From JAJEEA01 sp965243615 (lineage in GTDB: Bacteria; Acidobacteriota; Vicinamibacteria; Vicinamibacterales; UBA8438): DNA of 64,000 bases. The notes under the pieces are model-generated. The model ran no database searches, was not told the DNA's origin, and saw nothing but the letters and a program-made list of their open reading frames with translations. Positions 60,335 to 64,000 of this stretch are shown piece by piece. The stretch covers positions 1,922,001 through 1,986,000 of the forward strand of contig CBDEVO010000003.1 of NCBI GenBank assembly GCA_965243615.1. The letters run 5' to 3'. The position numbers and the translations under genes are program-made. Positions within the stretch are counted from its first letter, which is position 1; each line of letters opens with the position of its first letter.

Positions 60335-60598
60335 ATGGGGTCAGAGGCACAAGTGAAGGCACACATCGCGATGAAGGCGACGGAGGACGACGACTTCCGC
60401 ACGCGGCTCATCGCCGATCCCCGCGCGACCATCGAGAAGGAAACCGGCCTGCGTTTCCCGGACGGCTACCGGATCCACGTGCATGAGGAGTCGGCGGCCG
60501 ACGCCCACATGGTGCTGCCGCCGCGGCCGGAGCTCAGCAGGGAGCAGCTGGACCGTATCGCCGGCGGGCATGGCGCCAACGAGCGTGACGCCTGGTGA
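60335..60598 (+). CDS. NHLP-type RiPP precursor A, core HGANERDAW
   Basis: 87 residues, ATG 60335 with GGGGAGG upstream. The leader follows the nitrile-hydratase-alpha-like (NHLP) pattern: EDDDFRTRLIADPRATIEKE, GLRFPDGYRIHVHEE, and AHMVLPPRPELSREQLDRIA, ending in Gly-Gly (77-78). A 9-residue core HGANERDAW follows. Leaders of this kind are cleaved after GG by the peptidase domain of NHLM ABC transporters. Nothing in the core is Cys, Ser or Thr, so classical lanthionine or azole chemistry is excluded; Trp, His, Asn and Asp remain as modification sites. Confidence 0.82.
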   Translation: MGSEAQVKAHIAMKATEDDDFRTRLIADPRATIEKETGLRFPDGYRIHVHEESAADAHMVLPPRPELSREQLDRIAGGHGANERDAW

Positions 60599-60670
60599 TC
60601 CACGTCGGCGGCGCGCGGGAGGGTTACGAGATCGTCTCGATACCGGGGACCCGCGCGTCGTCAGCCGCCG
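60595..60670 (+). pseudogene. Duplicated 5' fragment of the FAD oxidase gene
   Basis: Starting in the precursor A stop (GTGA overlap), the frame reads MIHVGGAREGYEIVSIPGT, matching the first 19 residues of the oxidase at 61046 (MIHAGGAREGHELVSMPGT). Similarity ends near 60670. It shows that precursor A was once joined to its own oxidase gene in the same coupled way. Confidence 0.72.
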
Positions 60671-60785
60671 CGCCGGTGGACGTCGGCCTTGTCGATTTGT
60701 CCGGAGTTCGTGCTGTTGTCGCCCCGCCTTTGGGCCGTCAGCGACGAGAGCTTCCGAGGAGAACATGCTGCCAGGGAGGGCGGAC

Positions 60786-61049
60786 ATGGGGTCAGAGGCA
60801 CAAGTGAGGGCGCACATCGCGATGAAGGCCGCGGAGGACGACGACTTTCGGACGCGGCTCGTCGCCGACCCCCGCGCGGCCATCGAGAGGGAAACCGGCC
60901 TGCGTTTCCCGGACGGCTACCGGATCCACGTGCACGAGGAATCGGCCACCGACGCCCACATGGTGCTGCCGCCGCGGCCGGAGCTCAGCAGGGAACAGCT
61001 GGACCGCATCGCCGGCGGGCACAAGGGCCATGATGGACCCAGCTGGTGA
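60786..61049 (+). CDS. NHLP-type RiPP precursor B, core HKGHDGPSW
   Basis: 87 residues from ATG 60786. The leader is about 90% identical to precursor A (EDDDFRTRLVADPRAAIERE, AHMVLPPRPELSREQLDRIA, GG at 77-78); the core differs strongly (HKGHDGPSW) while keeping the length of nine, the first His and the last Trp. Conserved leader with variable core is the expected pattern of a RiPP family. Its stop overlaps the start of the FAD oxidase by 4 bases (GTGA), so both are translated together. Confidence 0.83.
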   Translation: MGSEAQVRAHIAMKAAEDDDFRTRLVADPRAAIERETGLRFPDGYRIHVHEESATDAHMVLPPRPELSREQLDRIAGGHKGHDGPSW

Positions 61050-62494
61050 TCCACGCCGGCGGCGCGCGGGAGGGTCACGAGCTGGTCTCGATGCCAGGCA
61101 CCGGCGCGTCGTCTGGCCAGCACGCGGACGTCCGCGCGCTGGCCGCCCGGGTCGACACGCGTGACGGCGAGGAGGCGTTGCGCGCGGCCAGCATGGATTC
61201 CGGGCGCATTCTGGTCAGGATGCCGCGCGCGGTCGCCGCGCCGAGGACGGCGCGGGACGTGCAGGAGATCGTGCGCTGGGCGAACCGCACCGGTTCGCCC
61301 GTGGCGCTCCGCGGGACGGGACACACCCAGGCCGGGCAGTCGCTGACCGGCGGCGGCGTCCAGATCGACATGCGGGGCTTGGACCGGGTCGGCCCCCTCG
61401 ACGAGGCGCGGCAGACCCTGCAGGTGGAGGCGGGTGCCACCTGGCGCGAGGCGGTCGGCTACGCCCGCCGGCGCGGCTGGATGCCGATGGTGCTGACCAA
61501 CAACCTCGACACCACCGTGGGCGGCACGCTCTCGACCGGGGGGGTCGGGCAGTCCTCGCACCTCCACGGCACCCAGGCCAACAACGTCGACGCGCTGGAG
61601 GTGGTGACCGGAGACGGGCGCCTGCTGCGCTGCTCCGCGACCGAGAACGCATCCCTGTTCGACGCGACCCGGGCGGGGCTGGGCCAGTTCGCGGTCATCA
61701 CCGGGGCCCGCCTCCGCGTCCGCCGCGTGCTGCCGCGCGTGCGGACGTTCCGCCTCGCCTACGACGACCTCGAGACCCTGATGCGCGACTTCGCGCACAT
61801 CCTGTCGCGCCGCCGGTTCGACTATCTCCTCGCCCGGTGCCGGCACCGGGACCACCGGTTCCTGACCGAGGACGACGACTGGCCGGTGGCCGGCGACTGG
61901 TGCTACCCCATGGACGTCAGCGTCGAGTTCGACGCCGAGCCCGACGAGGCCGGGCTGCTGGACGGCCTGCACCACCGCCGCGTGGTCGGCACCGTCGACC
62001 GCGACGTCGTGGACCACGCCGATCTGACCGAGCCGATGCCGTTGCCGGCGGTGCGCTACGCGGCCGCGGCCCTGAGCGTTCCGGTCACCGAAGCCTATCT
62101 GCCGTGGGCAGCGGCGGCGGCGTGCGTGAGGGGTCTCCTGGAGACCCTTCCACCGCCCCTGCTGGCGAGCAGCAGCGTGGTGCTGCGGCCGCTCAATGCC
62201 GAGCCGACGCCGATGCTCATGCTGCCGAGGACGGGACCCGTCGTCGGCTTCGGCCTGTTCCCGTACATCCCGTCGGCGGTGCTGGGCCTCGTGCTGCCGG
62301 TCGTCGAAGACGCGGGGCGGCGGCTCGTCGCCGCCGGCGGCAAGCGCTACCTCACGGGCTGGGTCAGGCGAGGCCACGACGAGTGGCGGGCCCACTTCGG
62401 GCCGCGATGGGCGGCGATTCTGCGGTGGAAGGAGGCGTTCGACCCGAACGCCGTTCTCAGCAACGGGTTCATCCGCTACGGTCCCGAGACATGA
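61046..62494 (+). CDS. FAD-dependent oxidase of the cytokinin dehydrogenase/PCMH type, RiPP cluster
   Basis: 482 residues from GTG 61046. The PCMH FAD-binding domain shows SPVALRGTGHTQAGQSLTGG; His93 is where related oxidases attach FAD covalently. It continues NNLDTTVGGTLSTGGVGQSS and NNVDALEVVTGDGRLLRCS. The C-terminus, HFGPRWAAILRWKEAFDPNA then VLSNGF, resembles the end of cytokinin dehydrogenases. Such enzymes oxidise C-N or C-O bonds with oxygen. Coupled 4-bp overlaps with precursor B and with the next gene suggest that it modifies the precursor core (inference). Confidence 0.83.
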   Translation: MIHAGGAREGHELVSMPGTGASSGQHADVRALAARVDTRDGEEALRAASMDSGRILVRMPRAVAAPRTARDVQEIVRWANRTGSPVALRGTGHTQAGQSLTGGGVQIDMRGLDRVGPLDEARQTLQVEAGATWREAVGYARRRGWMPMVLTNNLDTTVGGTLSTGGVGQSSHLHGTQANNVDALEVVTGDGRLLRCSATENASLFDATRAGLGQFAVITGARLRVRRVLPRVRTFRLAYDDLETLMRDFAHILSRRRFDYLLARCRHRDHRFLTEDDDWPVAGDWCYPMDVSVEFDAEPDEAGLLDGLHHRRVVGTVDRDVVDHADLTEPMPLPAVRYAAAALSVPVTEAYLPWAAAAACVRGLLETLPPPLLASSSVVLRPLNAEPTPMLMLPRTGPVVGFGLFPYIPSAVLGLVLPVVEDAGRRLVAAGGKRYLTGWVRRGHDEWRAHFGPRWAAILRWKEAFDPNAVLSNGFIRYGPET

Positions 62495-63678
62495 CCGGCG
62501 GCGGCATCGCGGCGACGCGAGCAACTTCGATCCGTGACGACGAGAGGGTTGGCGCGGACCCTGTCACCCCCTGGGATGCGCTGGCAGGTGGACGCGAGGC
62601 GACGTTCGCGGACATCCTGCGCGAGCTGCGCCCGTTGTTCCCCGCGTCCCTGCTCGGCGGCGCGGGATGGGCGCGCCTGCTCGCACGGGCCGCCGAGCTG
62701 CCCGCCGCCGCGGCGGCGTTCTTCGGCTTCGAGTGCCGGCTCGGCAATCCGTACCCGTTGGTGGACGTGTGCGTCCCCGTCGCGTCGGACATCGGCGCGC
62801 CCGCGGCGATGGAGGCTCCGGTCGCGCGGCGCTTCGTTCGGGACGCGCGCGGCGGCGCGCGTCTCCCACCGTCGAGGGCGGCCCTGGCGCGCTGCATCGG
62901 CGGGTTCGGACGGGCGGACTCGGCGCTCGCGCGCTGGGCCGAGGGCGCGCTTCTCGAGTACGACGTCGCCGCGTCCGGCGCGGGCGGCCGCGACACCCCC
63001 GGCATCTACTTCAGGCTGCGGCGAGGCCCGGGGCCGTCCGGGCACGATGTGCAGGGCAGCGCCCGGCGCGACATCGCGCGCACGCTGGCGGCGGCCAGCG
63101 GGTGGCCGGCCGACCCGGCGGAGCAGTGCGAGGTGGAGCGGGCCGTCGACGCGCTGCCGCGGGGCGCGCGAATCAGTCAGGCGGGCGCGATGCCGGACCG
63201 CGCCGAACGGGCCGTCCGGCTCGTCGTCCGGGACATCGACGCGGGCGCGGTGCCGGACTTCCTGGCGCGGCTGCGCTGGCCCGGCCGCATCGCCCTTGCC
63301 GGCGGTGTCCTGACGGACCTGCTCGCCGTCAGCGCCAGGTTCGCGCTGTCGTTCGACGTGACGGCCCGGGGCGTGGGCCGGCGCCTCGGGCTGGAGGTGT
63401 ACGCCGGCGGGGGCGGCTGGCAGGACACCACGCGCGGCGACTGGCGGCTGTGCGTGGCGACCCTGGTGGAGAAGGGCTGGAGCGTCCCGTCGAAGGCGCG
63501 GGGCCTGCTGGCGTGGCCCGGGCACCAGAAGATGTACTTCGACAACGCCGTCTTCCTCGCCCATCAGGGCATCAACCACCTGAAGATCACCGTCGCCGGA
63601 GATGTCGTGGAGGCCAAGGGCTACGTCGGCATGAGCTTGGTTCCGTTGCTGGTGGGTACCCGGGAGTCTGGACCGTAG
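62491..63678 (+). CDS. Unknown 395-residue protein coupled to the RiPP oxidase
   Basis: ATG 62491 overlaps the oxidase stop by 4 bases (ATGA). No recognised domain. Visible blocks: FFGFECRLGNPYPLVDVCVP, VDALPRGARISQAGAMPDRA, VSARFALSFDVTARGVGRRL, and a C-terminal FLAHQGINHLKITVAGDVVE. The final GINHLKI...AKGYVGM block looks like a conserved beta-strand region. The protein has no signal peptide or membrane helix. It may assist the oxidase, bind the leader or carry the peptide to the exporter; none is proven. Confidence 0.65.
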   Translation: MTGGGIAATRATSIRDDERVGADPVTPWDALAGGREATFADILRELRPLFPASLLGGAGWARLLARAAELPAAAAAFFGFECRLGNPYPLVDVCVPVASDIGAPAAMEAPVARRFVRDARGGARLPPSRAALARCIGGFGRADSALARWAEGALLEYDVAASGAGGRDTPGIYFRLRRGPGPSGHDVQGSARRDIARTLAAASGWPADPAEQCEVERAVDALPRGARISQAGAMPDRAERAVRLVVRDIDAGAVPDFLARLRWPGRIALAGGVLTDLLAVSARFALSFDVTARGVGRRLGLEVYAGGGGWQDTTRGDWRLCVATLVEKGWSVPSKARGLLAWPGHQKMYFDNAVFLAHQGINHLKITVAGDVVEAKGYVGMSLVPLLVGTRESGP

Positions 63679-63697
63679 AACGGTGCAGACTCCCGGC

Positions 63698-63743
63698 GGG
63701 GTTGGTTGGGCGCCCGGCGGAGCCGCCGGCGACGATGGGCGGG
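63698..63743 (+). repeat. Second copy of a 45-bp dispersed repeat
   Basis: Matches 30920-30964 at about 90% (both start GGGTTGG and end GGCGACGATGGGCGGG). It lies in the 162-bp gap before the secretion gene. Confidence 0.6.
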
Positions 63744-63840
63744 CTGGCCGCTGCCCCGGGGGCATTCCCGCGCAGGCCGAAAGCCGCGCGGACGGTTGAC
63801 GAGCGCGTGGTGGTTGCGCGCGCACGGGGTCCGGAACAGG

Positions 63841-64000
63841 GTGCGATTGCTCGACAAGTCGCTGTTTCGCGAAGAGGCGATTGCCAGCTACGGCAAGACC
63901 GAGCGGCTGGACGTCCTGCCCCGGGTGACGGCGCCGCACGAATGGGCGGTTCTCGCCGGGCTCACGCTGGTGCTGCTGGGCGTCGGGGCCTGGGCCGTGT
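63841..64000 (+). CDS. NHLM-type HlyD secretion protein, N-terminus (gene runs off the window)
   Basis: From GTG 63841 the first 53 residues contain LFREEAIASYGKTERLDVLP, then RVTAPHEWAVLAGLTLVLLG. The pattern 'F(R/K)xxAlxxxxxxExLDxLlrVTxPxxWlaL' followed by one transmembrane helix is diagnostic for the periplasmic adaptor of NHLM bacteriocin exporters. It supports the RiPP call of the upstream peptides. ABC transporter/peptidase genes are expected beyond 64000. Confidence 0.78.
   Translation, partial: MRLLDKSLFREEAIASYGKTERLDVLPRVTAPHEWAVLAGLTLVLLGVGAWAV

Noticed and set aside
60335..61049. Precursor peptides as nitrile hydratase alpha subunits
   Set aside because: They are only 87 residues long, lack the CxxCSC metal site, end in Gly-Gly plus a short core, and sit next to an NHLM secretion gene.
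61046..62494. FAD protein as a true cytokinin dehydrogenase
   Set aside because: No cytokinin genes are nearby, and coupling to the precursor by a 4-bp overlap makes a peptide substrate more likely; the resemblance is of family level only.

Overview
The window is about 70% GC, densely coded, and rich in secreted oxidoreductases and hydrolases with Sec or Tat signal peptides. Several features suggest a soil or marine acidobacterium (Vicinamibacteria-like): three PQQ quinoproteins, two secreted proteins of the 'TPxGxPDLQxxW' kind, PhoX, DinB, M48 and S9 peptidases, a CBM9/DUF5916 protein and a C-terminal VH..ELR repeat module. This assignment is inferred from gene content; no rRNA or other phylogenetic marker is present.

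Layout. 0-16.5 kb: mostly envelope and periplasmic enzymes (PhoX, serine hydrolase, cyclase, PQQ dehydrogenase, M48 and S9 peptidases, gamma-glutamyltransferase, DinB), plus a cytoplasmic NYN nuclease. 16.5-28.8 kb: class I fructose-bisphosphate aldolase; a complete insertion sequence (18788-21237, terminal inverted repeats and 8-bp target duplication) whose transposase is fused to a DruA-type (DUF4338) domain; a HemQ-like protein; a cytochrome c/copper monooxygenase; UbiD; a PIN/Phd toxin-antitoxin pair; and a Spy/CpxP-like protein. 28.8-36 kb: acetyl-CoA synthetase, then an NAD module (NrtR-type regulator, two 21-bp palindromes, nadA, nadC). 36.2-39 kb: a decayed defence or toxin cluster (vapBC remnant, frameshifted HEPN, truncated MNT, truncated TOPRIM/DUF3226, apparently intact AAA ATPase). 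39-46.5 kb: hydrolases, a divergent ku/ligD end-joining pair, an esterase, a LuxR remnant and tRNA-Arg(TCG). 46.6-56 kb: a broken CBM9/DUF5916 gene, an NCS2 permease and two adjacent quinoproteins.

56-64 kb is the most distinctive part. Two paralogous LuxR-type regulators flank a small, GC-poorer membrane protein. They lead into a cluster with two intact NHLP-type (nitrile-hydratase-leader) RiPP precursors and one degraded copy. Each intact precursor ends in a Gly-Gly leader followed by a 9-residue core (HGANERDAW, HKGHDGPSW). A cytokinin-dehydrogenase-like FAD oxidase overlaps the second precursor by 4 bp, and an unrecognised 395-residue protein overlaps the oxidase by 4 bp. The window ends inside an NHLM-type HlyD secretion protein, so the export genes should continue outside. 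A TTGGAGGC motif, palindromic at two of four sites, precedes both regulators, the membrane gene and the precursor cluster, which suggests one LuxR-controlled regulon.

All functional calls come from reading translated sequence and from knowledge of the families; no database search was run.
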